42,498 nucleotides of DNA from Pseudonocardia terrae (GTDB lineage: Bacteria; Actinomycetota; Actinomycetes; Mycobacteriales; Pseudonocardiaceae): positions 1-42,498 of the forward strand of contig NZ_JAJTTE010000059.1 of assembly GCF_021343995.1 (NCBI RefSeq). Direction: 5' to 3'. Both the position numbers and the translations under genes were made by a program. Every line of letters begins with the position of its first letter. The stretch's first letter is position 1. The notes beneath the pieces are model-generated. The model had not been told where the DNA came from, did not search any database, and saw only the letters and a program-made list of their open reading frames with translations. Shown here in pieces: positions 15,368 to 23,854 of the stretch.

Positions 15368-17730
15368 GTCACGGCCACGTCCGTGCGCAACGGTCTGCCC
15401 TGCATCGACCGCCAGACCTGCGCCGGGGTGAGCGGCATGTCGGCGTCCCGCACCCCGATCGCGTCCAGGACGGCGTTGACCACCGCGGGCGGCGACCCGA
15501 CCGTCGCCGACTCCCCGACGCCCTTCGCCCCGATCGGATGGTGCGGCGACGGCGTCACGGTCTCGCCCAGCTCCCAGGACGGGCACTCCAACGCGGTGGG
15601 CAGCAGGTAGTCCATGAAGGACGCGCCCAGGTGGTTGCCGTCCGCGTCGAACGCGAGGACCTCCATGAGCGCCATGCCGATGCCGTCGGCGAGTCCGCCG
15701 TGGATCTGCCCCTCGACGATCATCGGGTTGATCCGCACCCCGCAGTCGTCGACGGCCACGAACCGACGCACCGCGACCTGTCCGGTGCCCGGGTCGACGT
15801 CGACGACGCAGACGTAGGCGCCGCACGGATAGGTCAGGTTCGGCGGGTTGTAGACGCAGGTGGCGTCCAGGTGGCCCTCGACGCCCTCGGGCAGCTCGAG
15901 GTCCGAGTGCGCGGCCATCGCGATCTCGGCCATCGTCGCCGACGCCGCCGGGTCGCCCTTGACGTGGAACCGGCCCTTGGCGAACTCCAGGTCCGACGGC
16001 GCGACCTCCAGCATCGCCGACGCCACGATCCGGGCCCGCTCCCGGACCTTGCGCGCCACCATCGCGGTCGCCGCCCCCGAGACCGGGGTCGAACGCGAGC
16101 CGTAGGTGCCGAGCCCGAACGGCGTCTGGTCGGTGTCCCCCTGGACGACCTCGATGTCGTCGGGCGAGATGCCCAGCTCCTCCGCGACGATCTGGGCGAA
16201 CGTCGTCTGGTGGCCCTGTCCCTGGGTCATGCACGACAGCCGCAGCACCGCCTTGCCGGTGGGGTGCACCCGCAGCTCGGCACCGTCCGCCATGCCGAGG
16301 CCGAGGATGTCCATGTGCTTGCGCGGGCCCGCACCGACCGCCTCGGTGAAGAACGAGACGCCGATGCCCATCAGCTCGCCGCGGGCCCGCCGCTCGGCCT
16401 GCTCGCGGCGCAGCTCGGCGTAGCCGGCCAGGTCCAGCGCCTTCCGCAGGGTCTGCGGGTAGTTCCCGGAGTCGTACTCCCAGCCCAGCGCGGTCCGGTA
16501 CGGGAACTGCTCGGGCCGGACCAGGTTCCTCATCCGCAGCTCCGCCGGGTCCCAGCCCTGGTCCCGCGCGAGCACGTCCACGAGCCGTTCGATCAGGTAG
16601 ACGGCCTCGGTGATCCGGAACGAGCAGGCGTAGGCCACCCCGCCCGGGCACTTGTCGGTGTAGACGCCGGTGACGGCGCAGTGCGCCGCCTTCAGGTCGT
16701 AGGAGCCGGAGAAGACGTGGAACAGTCCGGCGGGCATCTTGGACGGTTGCGCGGTGTTGTTGAACGCCCCGTGGTCGGCGAGCACCTTCACGCGCACGCC
16801 GAGCAGGGTGCCGTCCTTCGTGGCGGCGATCTCGCCGTGCATGTGGTAGTCGCGGGCGAAGGACGTGCTCATCAGGTTCTCGGAGCGGTCCTCGACCCAC
16901 TTGACCGGCCGCCCGGTCACGATCGACCCGACGACGGCGCACACGTAGCCGGGGTAGATCCCGACCTTGTTGCCGAAGCCGCCGCCGATGTCCGGCGCGA
17001 TGACCTGGATCTTGTGCTCGGGGATCCCGGCCACCAGGGCGTAGACCGTGCGGTGCGCGTGCGGCGCCTGGGTGGTCGTGTAGACGGTGAGCTTGCCGCT
17101 CACCGGGTCCATGCTCGCGATCGAGCCGCACGTCTCCATCGGGGCGGGATGGCAGCGCGGATAGAGCAGGTCGCACTCGGCGACGACGTCGGCGGTGGCG
17201 AAGACCTCGTCGGTGGCGGCGGCGTCGCCGGCCTCCCAGTCGAAGATGTGGTTGTCCGTCTTGTGGAGGTCGTCGCGGATCACGGGGGCGTCGGGGTCGA
17301 GGGCGCGGGTGGCGTCGACGACCGCGGGCAGCGGCTCGTACTCGACCTCGATGAGCGCCAGGGCGTCGCGGGCGGCGTAGCGGTCCTCGGCGACGACGAA
17401 GGCGACCTCCTGGCCCTGGAAGCGCACCTTGTCCGTCGCCAGCACGGCCTGCACGTCGTGGCTCAGCGTCGGCATCCAGGCGAGGCCGAGGCCGGTGAGG
17501 GTCTCGCCGGTGATCACGGCCGTGACCTTGGGGTGGGCCTCGGCCGCACTGGTGTCGACGGACACGATCCGGGCGTGCGCGTGGGGGCTGCGCAGGATCG
17601 CCGCGTGCAGCATGCCGGGCAGCACGATGTCGTCGAGGTAGCGCCCCTTGCCGCGGAGGAAGCGGGCGTCCTCCTTGCGCCGCATGGAACCGAACCCCAT
17701 GGGCGTGGTGTCGGCGGCGTGGGTCGTCAT
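15364..17730 (-). CDS. coxL: Form I CO dehydrogenase large (Mo) subunit
   Basis: The product is 788 aa from the ATG at 17730, within the usual length of CoxL. It has the xanthine-oxidase-family aldehyde-oxidase and molybdopterin-binding domains: RFLRGKGRYLDDI, APDIGGGFGNKVGIYPGY, CMTQGQGHQTTFAQI, FGLGTYGSRSTPVSGAA and GAKGVGESATVGSPPAV with the active-site Glu. The decisive signature is AYACSFR at residues 366-372 (codon of the Cu-binding Cys at 16624-16626). It matches the form I motif AYXCSFR rather than the form II AYRGAGR, so this is a true CO oxidiser. Gene order M-S-L is also the form I order. Confidence 0.95.
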   Translation of the reverse strand: MTTHAADTTPMGFGSMRRKEDARFLRGKGRYLDDIVLPGMLHAAILRSPHAHARIVSVDTSAAEAHPKVTAVITGETLTGLGLAWMPTLSHDVQAVLATDKVRFQGQEVAFVVAEDRYAARDALALIEVEYEPLPAVVDATRALDPDAPVIRDDLHKTDNHIFDWEAGDAAATDEVFATADVVAECDLLYPRCHPAPMETCGSIASMDPVSGKLTVYTTTQAPHAHRTVYALVAGIPEHKIQVIAPDIGGGFGNKVGIYPGYVCAVVGSIVTGRPVKWVEDRSENLMSTSFARDYHMHGEIAATKDGTLLGVRVKVLADHGAFNNTAQPSKMPAGLFHVFSGSYDLKAAHCAVTGVYTDKCPGGVAYACSFRITEAVYLIERLVDVLARDQGWDPAELRMRNLVRPEQFPYRTALGWEYDSGNYPQTLRKALDLAGYAELRREQAERRARGELMGIGVSFFTEAVGAGPRKHMDILGLGMADGAELRVHPTGKAVLRLSCMTQGQGHQTTFAQIVAEELGISPDDIEVVQGDTDQTPFGLGTYGSRSTPVSGAATAMVARKVRERARIVASAMLEVAPSDLEFAKGRFHVKGDPAASATMAEIAMAAHSDLELPEGVEGHLDATCVYNPPNLTYPCGAYVCVVDVDPGTGQVAVRRFVAVDDCGVRINPMIVEGQIHGGLADGIGMALMEVLAFDADGNHLGASFMDYLLPTALECPSWELGETVTPSPHHPIGAKGVGESATVGSPPAVVNAVLDAIGVRDADMPLTPAQVWRSMQGRPLRTDVAVT

Positions 17731-18209
17731 GACGTCACCGTCCCGGCGCGCTCGGCGGCCGCCCGCACGGCACGCACGATGTTCTCGTAGCCCGTGCACC
17801 GGCAGACCTGCCCCGAGATGGCCTCGCGGATCTCCGCCTCCGACGGGTCCGGGTTGCGGTCCAGCAGGGCCCTGCTCGTCAGCAGCATCCCCGGCGTGCA
17901 GAACCCGCACTGCAGGCCGTGCATGTCGCTGAACGCCCGTTGCACCGGATCCAGCCCGTCGCTGCCGTCCGTGCCGGCCAGGCCCTCCACGGTGCGCACC
18001 TCGTGCCCGTCGGCCATGACGGCCAGCACGGTGCACGACTTCGCCGGCAGTCCGTCGAGGAGGACGACGCAGACCCCGCAGTTGGAGGTGTCGCAGCCCC
18101 AGTGGGTCCCGGTGAGCCCCAGCTCGTCGCGCAGGAAGTGCACGAGGAGCAGCCGGGGCTCGACGTCCCGGGTGTACTCGGCGCCGTTGACGGTGACGGT
18201 GATCTGCAT
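17727..18209 (-). CDS. coxS: CO dehydrogenase small (iron-sulfur) subunit
   Basis: The product is 160 aa. The N-terminal plant-type ferredoxin domain binds one [2Fe-2S] through the cysteines of GCDTSNCGVCVVLLDG and the following KSC. The helical C-terminal domain binds the second through QCGFCTPGML and CRCTGYENIVRA. It passes electrons from the molybdenum site of CoxL to the FAD of CoxM. The start lies 2 bases after the coxM stop and the end overlaps coxL by 4 bases, so translation is coupled. Confidence 0.95.
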   Translation of the reverse strand: MQITVTVNGAEYTRDVEPRLLLVHFLRDELGLTGTHWGCDTSNCGVCVVLLDGLPAKSCTVLAVMADGHEVRTVEGLAGTDGSDGLDPVQRAFSDMHGLQCGFCTPGMLLTSRALLDRNPDPSEAEIREAISGQVCRCTGYENIVRAVRAAAERAGTVTS

Positions 18210-18210
18210 G

Positions 18211-19098
18211 TCAGGCCTCCAGCCCGCGGGCGCGTGCGGCGGCCCGGCGCAGCGAGCGGACCGTCAGCTCGCCGGCGAGGTGCCGCTTGTAGTCCTCCGG
18301 CCCCCGCTGGTCCGCGACCGGCCGGCAGTGCTCGGCCGCGATCCGCCCGGCCTCGGCGAAGCTCTCCTCGGTCGCCGGCGCGCCGCGCAGGAACTCCTCG
18401 GCCCGGGGCGCCCCGAACCGGTCGGCCCCGACGGCGGTCAGCCCGAGCCCGACCTCCGCGACCCGGCCGCCGTCCAGCCACAGCGCGGCGCCCGCGGCCG
18501 CGACGGCCCAGTCCCCGGCGCGGCGCTCCACCTTCGTGTAGGCGCTCCCCCCGCCGGGCCGGACCGGGACCCGGACCTCCACGAGGATCTCGGAGTCCTC
18601 GACCACCGTCTGGTACGGACCGACGTGGAACTCGCGGACGGGCACGAGGCGGCGGCCGTCCGGTCCCTGGACGACCGCGACGGCCCGCAGCGCGGTGAAG
18701 ACCGCCGAGAGGTCCTCGTTCGGGTCGGCCTGGCAGAGCGAGCCGCCGATCGTCCCGCGGTTGCGCACCACGGGATCGGCGATGACGCGCTCGGCGTCGT
18801 GGAACATCGGGAAGTGCTCGCCCGCGACGGCGGACGCCAGCAGCTCGGCGTGCCGGACCAGCGCGCCGAGACAGAGCTGGGCCCCGTGCTCGTCGCGGTC
18901 GAGCCGGATGGTGCCCAGCTCGTCGAGCCCGTTGATGTCGATCAGCGTCTCCGGGTTCGCGATGCGCAGCTTCATCATCGGGATGAGGCTGTGTCCCCCG
19001 GCGAGCAGCCGCGACTCCGGCCCGTACCGCTGCAGGAGCGCGACGGCGTGGTCGACGCTCGTCGCCCGCTCGTACTCGAACTGCGCAGGCACCTGCAT
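18211..19098 (-). CDS. coxM: CO dehydrogenase medium (FAD) subunit
   Basis: The product is 295 aa from the ATG at 19098 behind GGGAGG. FAD-binding motifs are AGGHSLIPMMKLRIANP (about residues 33-49) and TIGGSLCQADPNED (about 112-125), the two pyrophosphate-binding loops of the medium-subunit family. GALVRHAELLAS and a C-terminal CO_deh_flav_C-like domain complete it. It is the first gene of the coxM-S-L cluster. Its upstream region is shared with a divergent LysR gene. Confidence 0.93.
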   Translation of the reverse strand: MQVPAQFEYERATSVDHAVALLQRYGPESRLLAGGHSLIPMMKLRIANPETLIDINGLDELGTIRLDRDEHGAQLCLGALVRHAELLASAVAGEHFPMFHDAERVIADPVVRNRGTIGGSLCQADPNEDLSAVFTALRAVAVVQGPDGRRLVPVREFHVGPYQTVVEDSEILVEVRVPVRPGGGSAYTKVERRAGDWAVAAAGAALWLDGGRVAEVGLGLTAVGADRFGAPRAEEFLRGAPATEESFAEAGRIAAEHCRPVADQRGPEDYKRHLAGELTVRSLRRAAARARGLEA

Positions 19099-19159
19099 GG
19101 CGCCTCCCGGAGTCGGACGTCCCATGGTGGACGTCGGCCGACGTGGCGAGTCATTGTGA

Positions 19160-19203
19160 TGTCAAGCACACTCGGCGGCAACGGATGCTTAAGCCTTCGC
19201 TTA
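19160..19203. promoter_or_regulatory. Divergent control region of the cox operon
   Basis: On the complement strand TTGACA (19160-19165 read in reverse) is a likely -35 box for coxM. TAAGC (19190-19194) and GCTTA (19199-19203) form an inverted repeat with a 4-base spacer, placed between the -35 and the LysR gene. Its size and AT content resemble a LysR-type T-Nx-A site, so it is the candidate activator/autoregulation site. Confidence 0.5.
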
Positions 19204-19225
19204 TGGGGGCCGGGGGGAGCCCGCG

Positions 19226-20173
19226 ATGACGCTGACCCAGTTGAGCGTGTTCGTCCTCGCCGCCCGGCTCGGGTCGGTCACGGCCGCCGCGAGCACCCTC
19301 GGTGTGAGTGAACCGGCCGTCTCCCAGGCGCTCGCGGCGCTGCGCAGGCACTTCGGCGACCCTCTGCTCACCCGCGGCGCGGCCGGCATGGTGCTGACCC
19401 CCGGAGGGAAGCGGCTGCTGCCCATCGCCGCCCAGCTGGTGGGGCTCGGCGCGGAGGCCGAGGCGGCGGTGCGCTCGGCCCTCGGCGCGCCCGAGCAGGT
19501 CCGGCTCGTCGCGCCCAGCGACGTCGTCGAGTTCGTCGCCGGCCCGCTGGCGGCCGCGTTCGGCGCGCGGACGGCCGGCTCCGTCGAGTTGACCGCCGGC
19601 GTGGCCGGGACCGGAGAGATGGCGGCGCTGGTGGCGCAGCGGCTCGCGGACATCGCCCTCGGGCCCCGGCTCACCGGGGACCGCAGCCTCGGTCTCGTCA
19701 GCGAGCCGATCATGAAGTGCCGGCTGGCCGTCCTGGCCGCACCGGGTGTCCTGCTCCGCGGCACCCCGGCCCGATGGAACTGGTTCATCGACCCGTCGGG
19801 CACGGACCCCGGGAGCGAGGTCGGTCGCCTGCTCGCCGCGCTCGGCGTACCGGAGTCCCGCCGGAGCGTCTTCCCCAACCAGACGGCGGCCTGGGACGCG
19901 GCGACCAGGGGCCGGGGGGTGGCGACGGGGTGGACCCATCTGGCCGTGCACCACCTGCGCCGACGCGAGCTGCAGGTCATCGACGTGCCGCGCACCCCGG
20001 TCGAGCTGTGCTGGCACGCCACGATGCCGCCCGTCGACCGTCGCGCTCCCGGCGCGACCACCCTGCGCCGGTTCCTCGGCACCCCGGAGGCGACGAAGCT
20101 GCTGCGCTCCCCCGGCACGGGGGTGCCGCCGTCGCGCTTCCGCCCGCCCGTCCACGTGACGATCTGGAGCTGA
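19226..20173 (+). CDS. LysR-family regulator, probable cox activator (CutR-like)
   Basis: The product is 315 aa from an ATG behind GGGGGGAG. The helix-turn-helix is LTQLSVFVLAARLGSVTAAASTLGVSEPAVSQALAALRRHFGDPLLTRG. The effector domain starts near residue 90 (VRLVAPSDVVEFVAGPLAAAFGA) and includes a TAAWDAATRGRGVATGW segment. The gene is divergent from coxM. A LysR gene in this position, cutR, controls CO dehydrogenase in mycobacteria, so the same role is likely here. It converges with the nitrile hydratase-like cluster. Confidence 0.88.
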   Translation: MTLTQLSVFVLAARLGSVTAAASTLGVSEPAVSQALAALRRHFGDPLLTRGAAGMVLTPGGKRLLPIAAQLVGLGAEAEAAVRSALGAPEQVRLVAPSDVVEFVAGPLAAAFGARTAGSVELTAGVAGTGEMAALVAQRLADIALGPRLTGDRSLGLVSEPIMKCRLAVLAAPGVLLRGTPARWNWFIDPSGTDPGSEVGRLLAALGVPESRRSVFPNQTAAWDAATRGRGVATGWTHLAVHHLRRRELQVIDVPRTPVELCWHATMPPVDRRAPGATTLRRFLGTPEATKLLRSPGTGVPPSRFRPPVHVTIWS

Positions 20174-20230
20174 TCCTGCTGCTTCCCGGCCTTCCGTCGT
20201 GGTCGGCGCTGCCTCGACGTTCGGCAGAGC

Positions 20231-20836
20231 TCAGACCGCGGCGGTGCCGATCAGGCCCTTCCGCGTGACCAGCCCGGCGAGCTGCTCCTCGGTGAGCCCG
20301 TCCGTGCCCTCCGGCCTGCGGGGCAGGACCATGTACCGGGACTCGGCGCTCGCGTCCCACACCGAGATCGCGACCGAGTCCGGCAGCTCGAGCCCGAACT
20401 CGCGCAGCACGCCGCGCGGGTCGCGCACCACCCGGGACCGGTAGGCCTCGCTCTTGTACCAGGTCGGCGAGGGTCCGAGCAGCGCGATCGGGTAGCAGGA
20501 GCACAGCGTGCAGACCACGACGTGGTGCTCCTCCGTCCCGTCCGCGCCCACCCCGTTCGCGACCACCTTGAGCCGCTGCTCCTGGATCCCGCCCGCCATG
20601 GACAGGCCCAGCTCACGGATCGCGGCGTTGGCGTCGGCCAGCAGCCGCTCCGCGAACCCCGGGTCGGTCCAGGCCCGCGCCACGATCCGGGCTCCGTTGG
20701 CCGGGCTCCCCTTGGCGGCGAACTCGTCGATGCGGGTGTCGATCTCCCCGGGTTCCAGCAGACCGCGTGCCTCCAGCAGCGACTCGACGTGCCGGACCTC
20801 GGCCGAGATCGTCGAGCTCGCGTGTGCCCCGCTCAT
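20231..20836 (-). CDS. nthA: Co-type nitrile hydratase alpha / SCNase gamma-like subunit
   Basis: The product is 201 aa. The metal-binding claw motif VCTLCSC is at residues 108-114 (C109, C112, C114). The Thr after the first Cys marks the cobalt type, where iron enzymes have Ser. Flanking blocks GPSPTWYKSEAYRSRVVRDP and LPDSVAISVWDASAESRYMVLPRRP are standard for alpha subunits. In these enzymes the outer cysteines are oxidised to sulfenic and sulfinic acids. The ATG overlaps the stop of the preceding split-beta gene. Whether it hydrates nitriles or hydrolyses thiocyanate (SCNase gamma is homologous) cannot be settled by eye. Confidence 0.93.
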   Translation of the reverse strand: MSGAHASSTISAEVRHVESLLEARGLLEPGEIDTRIDEFAAKGSPANGARIVARAWTDPGFAERLLADANAAIRELGLSMAGGIQEQRLKVVANGVGADGTEEHHVVVCTLCSCYPIALLGPSPTWYKSEAYRSRVVRDPRGVLREFGLELPDSVAISVWDASAESRYMVLPRRPEGTDGLTEEQLAGLVTRKGLIGTAAV

Positions 20837-21108
20837 CCCCGCTCCTCCACCAGGTAGTCCTCCCAGAGCTCCACGACGACGGTGTGGTCGCCGGAGCCGA
20901 ACAGGTCCGCCGCCGCGAAGCGGACGTGGTACACGGGGTGCGGCTCGGTGTGCCGGCCGCGGGCCCGCTCGTCGGCCAGCGGGTGCCGGCCCGCCTGCTC
21001 CGCCACGGTGCCGACCGCGCCGCGGGCGTAGCCGGGCAGCCGGGTGTGGCCTGCGACGTCGACCGACCGGGTGCGCACCCGGTCGCCCGGCGCGAACCGG
21101 TCAGCCAT
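20833..21108 (-). CDS. Nitrile hydratase beta C-terminal-half subunit
   Basis: The product is 91 aa from the ATG at 21108. It corresponds to the SH3-like C-terminal half of nitrile hydratase beta: FAPGDRVRTRSVDVAGHTRLPGYARGAVGTV, then HPVYHVRFAAADLF and VVVELWEDYLV. Its start overlaps the end of the N-half gene by 8 bases and its stop overlaps the alpha gene by 4. The beta chain is therefore made as two separate polypeptides, as in thiocyanate hydrolase and toyocamycin nitrile hydratase. Confidence 0.9.
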   Translation of the reverse strand: MADRFAPGDRVRTRSVDVAGHTRLPGYARGAVGTVAEQAGRHPLADERARGRHTEPHPVYHVRFAAADLFGSGDHTVVVELWEDYLVEERG

Positions 21109-21385
21109 GGGCGAGCTCCTCAGCGGTCGCGACGCCCTTCTCCGCCAGCAGCAGGCGGATCGCGGCGAACCACCGCTCGTAGTAGGAGGCGGCCAGGTAC
21201 TCCTGCACCGGGAGCCGCTCCTGCGCGTCGCGGAACTCGTCGAGGTTGTACACACCGCGCCGGATCAGGGCGCCGTTGAGGGCGAACACGTGCGCCTCCC
21301 AGTCGGCGTGGAAGCGCGGTTCGTCGGGCTCCTCGACGATCGGCGCGAAGCCGCTCATCCCGCCGACGTCGTTGATGCGGCTCAC
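21101..21385 (-). CDS. Nitrile hydratase beta N-terminal-half subunit
   Basis: The product is 94 aa from a GTG at 21385 preceded by AGGAAGAG. It matches the helical N-terminal half of nitrile hydratase beta: INDVGGMSGFAPIV, DWEAHVFALNGALIRRGVYNLDEFRDAQERLP and YLAASYYERWFAAIRLLL. It ends where the second-half subunit begins, and the two frames differ, so this is not a simple broken single gene: each half has its own start and ribosome site. It is the first gene of the cluster. A P14K-like activator is an alternative reading because those proteins share this fold. Confidence 0.87.
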   Translation of the reverse strand: MSRINDVGGMSGFAPIVEEPDEPRFHADWEAHVFALNGALIRRGVYNLDEFRDAQERLPVQEYLAASYYERWFAAIRLLLAEKGVATAEELAHG

Positions 21386-21430
21386 CGGCTCTTCCTACCT
21401 CAGAACCTCCGAGGCAGTCATCCCGGTGAG
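21381..21430. promoter_or_regulatory. Inverted repeat in the leader of the nitrile hydratase cluster
   Basis: CTCACCGG (21381-21388) pairs with CCGGTGAG (21423-21430) across the leader of the first gene, including its GTG start. If folded in RNA it would bury the start codon, so it may modulate translation. It could also be fortuitous. Confidence 0.35.
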
Positions 21431-21448
21431 AGGGTCGGAGTCCCCCGA

Positions 21449-23602
21449 TCACGGCGGCGCGGCGACGGCCGCGGTGGTCATGGCCGCGGCCTGGGTGTCG
21501 GTATCGGCCGAGATCGGGCTGCGTGGTGTGCGGAACCAGCCGAGCAGGCTGCTGATCACGCCGGCGACGACCAGGTACCCGAGCAGGACCCAGAGATGGG
21601 GCGCGATGCCGTGGCCGTCGAAGTAGACGGTGTTGCGCAGCAGCAGGTAGGCGTTGCGCGGCGGCAGGTACGGGCCGAGGTCGCGCCAGAAGCCGGGCAG
21701 GTAGGGCACCCCGTTGGCACCGCCGGAGGACGGGTTGCCCAGCAGCATGACCACGAAGACGGTGAGCAGGGTGCCGGGAGGACCGAGCAGCTTCTGCAGC
21801 ACCGAGGCGAACAGCGCCACCGCGGCGATGATCAGCGCGGCGATCGGCCAGACCAGCCAGAACTTGCCCGGCGGGAAGCCGTGCAGCAGCGGGCCGACGA
21901 CCAGGCTCACCAGCAGGCCCCCGAGCACGGCGAAGCCGCAGAGGATGCCCACCCGCCACGGAGCGGTGGCCTCGGCGGTGGCCCCCATCAGCGAGGTGGA
22001 GGCGTTGTAGCCGCCGATCAGCAGCGGCGCGAGCATGATCGACAGCACGATCCCGTACGGGTCGCCGGAGGCGAGCGGCGTCGGCTCGGACGCCTGGACC
22101 TGCAGCTGCTGGCCGGTCGCGACGGCGGCGCTCCGGAACTGGTCGGCGATGTCCAGCGGGGCCAGGTCGCTCTGCGTGGGCACCACGAGGAGGGTGCTGG
22201 CCCCCGGCGGCGTGTCGGGCACCAGTGCGGCGAACAGTTCGCCCTGGTCGATCGCCTGCTGGAGCGCCGAGGCGGTGGGGTACTCGTGCACCGCGAGCGA
22301 GTAGCCCTGTTGCTGCACCTGGCCGATCAGCGGTGAGGCGCCGACCACGCCGACCGGCATCTGGTCGGCGACCGGCGAGTGGCCGGAGGCCATGTAGGTG
22401 GTGGAGAACAGGGCCTGCATCACCGCCGCGGTGGCGAGGGCACCGAGAATGGCGACCGCTGCCGTCCGCCGGGCCGACGGAGCGGCCGCACGGCGGTGCG
22501 ACGGGCCCGCCGAACCGGGCGGGGTGGCCGTGGTCGGATCGGGCGTCACGGCCGGCGGGTGCGGGCGGGCCTCGCGGAACCACTCGAAGTAGCCGAGGAC
22601 CGCGGTGCCCACGATGACGTACGCGAAGAGCACCAGCAGCGGGACGGTGAGACCGTGCCCGCCGAAGTACAGCGTGTTGCGGATCAGGGTGACCGCGTGC
22701 TGCGGGGGCAGCGCGGTGCCGACGGTCTGCCAGAACACCGGCAGCAGGGACAGCCCGAGCCCGCCCGACGAGGCGAGCCCCAGCACGATGAACGCCACCA
22801 CCACGATCAGCGAGCCGAGCCGGCCTGCCAGCCGCTGGATCGCCGCCGCCGGGATCGCCACCGCGGCGATGACGAGGATGAAGCAGGGCAGCAGGGGCCA
22901 GAACCGGTCGGAGCCGAAGGCCCCGATGCCAGGACCGGCGATCAGGTCGGTGAGCAGCGCGCCGATCACGGAGTAGCCGACCAGGATGGACACGCGCCAT
23001 CGAGCGGCCGCCCGACCGGTCGCCTTCAGGACGAAGACGGCCACCAGGAAACCGCCGATCAGCAGCGGCAACAGCAGCAGGCCGGTGACGCCGCCGGTCC
23101 GGTCGCGCAGGGGCAACGGCTTGGCGTCGTCCACGGTGACGGGGCGCCCCACCTGGTGCGCGGCGTCCTCGAAGGCTGCGCCGAGGATGATCGCGGCGAA
23201 GAAGCTCTTCTGCGGCGCGATGACCAGCGTGTCGGAGGCGCCACCCGGCACATAGGCGCCGTAGATCTCCCCGTTGTCGACCGCCTGCACGGCCGCGGCC
23301 TGGTCGGGGTAGCTGGTCAGCGTCAGCGACAGCTTCGACGTCACCGCCGAGCTGACGGGCGAGGAGCCGGTCACCCCGAACGGCAGGTTGTGCGGTTCCA
23401 GCTTCTGGTCGGCGCTGACCAGACACAGCGCCAGCAGCACCTGCACGATCGCGACCACCGCCAGGGCGGCGACGATCCGGCGCCACCCTCCGCCCGGCCG
23501 GGTGCCCGTCGGAGGTGGCTCCGGGGGTGCGCCCCGCTGAGCGGGTGTCGCGTCCGCCGCGGTCGCCGTGATCGGTTCGCGGCCCGTCTCGGGCTCGGCC
23601 AT
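21449..23602 (-). CDS. Internally duplicated YhgE/Pip-like membrane protein
   Basis: The product is 717 aa from the ATG at 23602. It is made of two homologous modules. Each has a membrane segment (LAVVAIVQVLLALCLV; ILGALATAAVMQALF), an outside domain of about 130 residues ending in a LVIAP- or LVVPT-like strand, then about five membrane segments. Matching phrases are PLLIGGF/PLLIGGY, WRVSILVGYSVIGALL/WRVGILCGFAVLGGLL, ALPPQHAVTLIRNTLYFGGHG/YLPPRNAYLLLRNTVYFDGHG and GYFEWFREAR/GWFRTPR. The fold resembles ABC-2/YhgE-type membrane proteins, but no ATPase gene is nearby. The cytoplasmic N-terminus is Pro/Thr-rich. Function is unknown. Confidence 0.8.
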   Translation of the reverse strand: MAEPETGREPITATAADATPAQRGAPPEPPPTGTRPGGGWRRIVAALAVVAIVQVLLALCLVSADQKLEPHNLPFGVTGSSPVSSAVTSKLSLTLTSYPDQAAAVQAVDNGEIYGAYVPGGASDTLVIAPQKSFFAAIILGAAFEDAAHQVGRPVTVDDAKPLPLRDRTGGVTGLLLLPLLIGGFLVAVFVLKATGRAAARWRVSILVGYSVIGALLTDLIAGPGIGAFGSDRFWPLLPCFILVIAAVAIPAAAIQRLAGRLGSLIVVVAFIVLGLASSGGLGLSLLPVFWQTVGTALPPQHAVTLIRNTLYFGGHGLTVPLLVLFAYVIVGTAVLGYFEWFREARPHPPAVTPDPTTATPPGSAGPSHRRAAAPSARRTAAVAILGALATAAVMQALFSTTYMASGHSPVADQMPVGVVGASPLIGQVQQQGYSLAVHEYPTASALQQAIDQGELFAALVPDTPPGASTLLVVPTQSDLAPLDIADQFRSAAVATGQQLQVQASEPTPLASGDPYGIVLSIMLAPLLIGGYNASTSLMGATAEATAPWRVGILCGFAVLGGLLVSLVVGPLLHGFPPGKFWLVWPIAALIIAAVALFASVLQKLLGPPGTLLTVFVVMLLGNPSSGGANGVPYLPGFWRDLGPYLPPRNAYLLLRNTVYFDGHGIAPHLWVLLGYLVVAGVISSLLGWFRTPRSPISADTDTQAAAMTTAAVAAPP

Positions 23603-23635
23603 GCCAGCTCCCGCACGCTGCAGTCGTGAGCCCCT

Positions 23636-23675
23636 GACCCTCGATCCGTGTCGCGGATCGTCCGGCCCGAGGGTC
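23636..23675. promoter_or_regulatory. Nested hairpin in the leader of the membrane-protein gene
   Basis: GACCCTC (23636-23642) pairs with GAGGGTC (23669-23675), and inside it GATCCG (23643-23648) pairs with CGGATC (23654-23659) around TGTCG. It lies 34-73 bases upstream of the start codon on the complement strand. It may be an RNA control element or an operator. Confidence 0.45.
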
Positions 23676-23854
23676 GGATCGTCCTGGGGCCTGTGGCACA
23701 CCCACCGGTCCCGGAACCCGTGACATTCCACCGACTCGTCCGGCGCAGTCCGCTGACTTCGGCTCCAGGAGAGAGTCCGAGGCTGGCCCGCGCACCGGCG
23801 GGCGGCCTCACCCGACGGGGGTGACGCCTTCGCAGGCGTGGCGCCCGGGACCGG

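Noticed and set aside
19098..20231. Functional coupling of a thiocyanate hydrolase (COS producer) with CO dehydrogenase
   Set aside because: The two clusters are neighbours but separately oriented, no COS hydrolase is seen, and the substrate of the nitrile hydratase-like enzyme is unknown.
20833..21385. Nitrile hydratase beta gene broken by frameshift
   Set aside because: Each half has its own start with a plausible ribosome site and an overlap of the type used by neighbouring genes; three-subunit relatives with this order are known. Read data could still change this.
21120..23795. 891-codon complement frame overlapping the membrane protein and nitrile hydratase genes
   Set aside because: It is an out-of-frame shadow of recognisable genes, with no hydrophobic pattern or motif.
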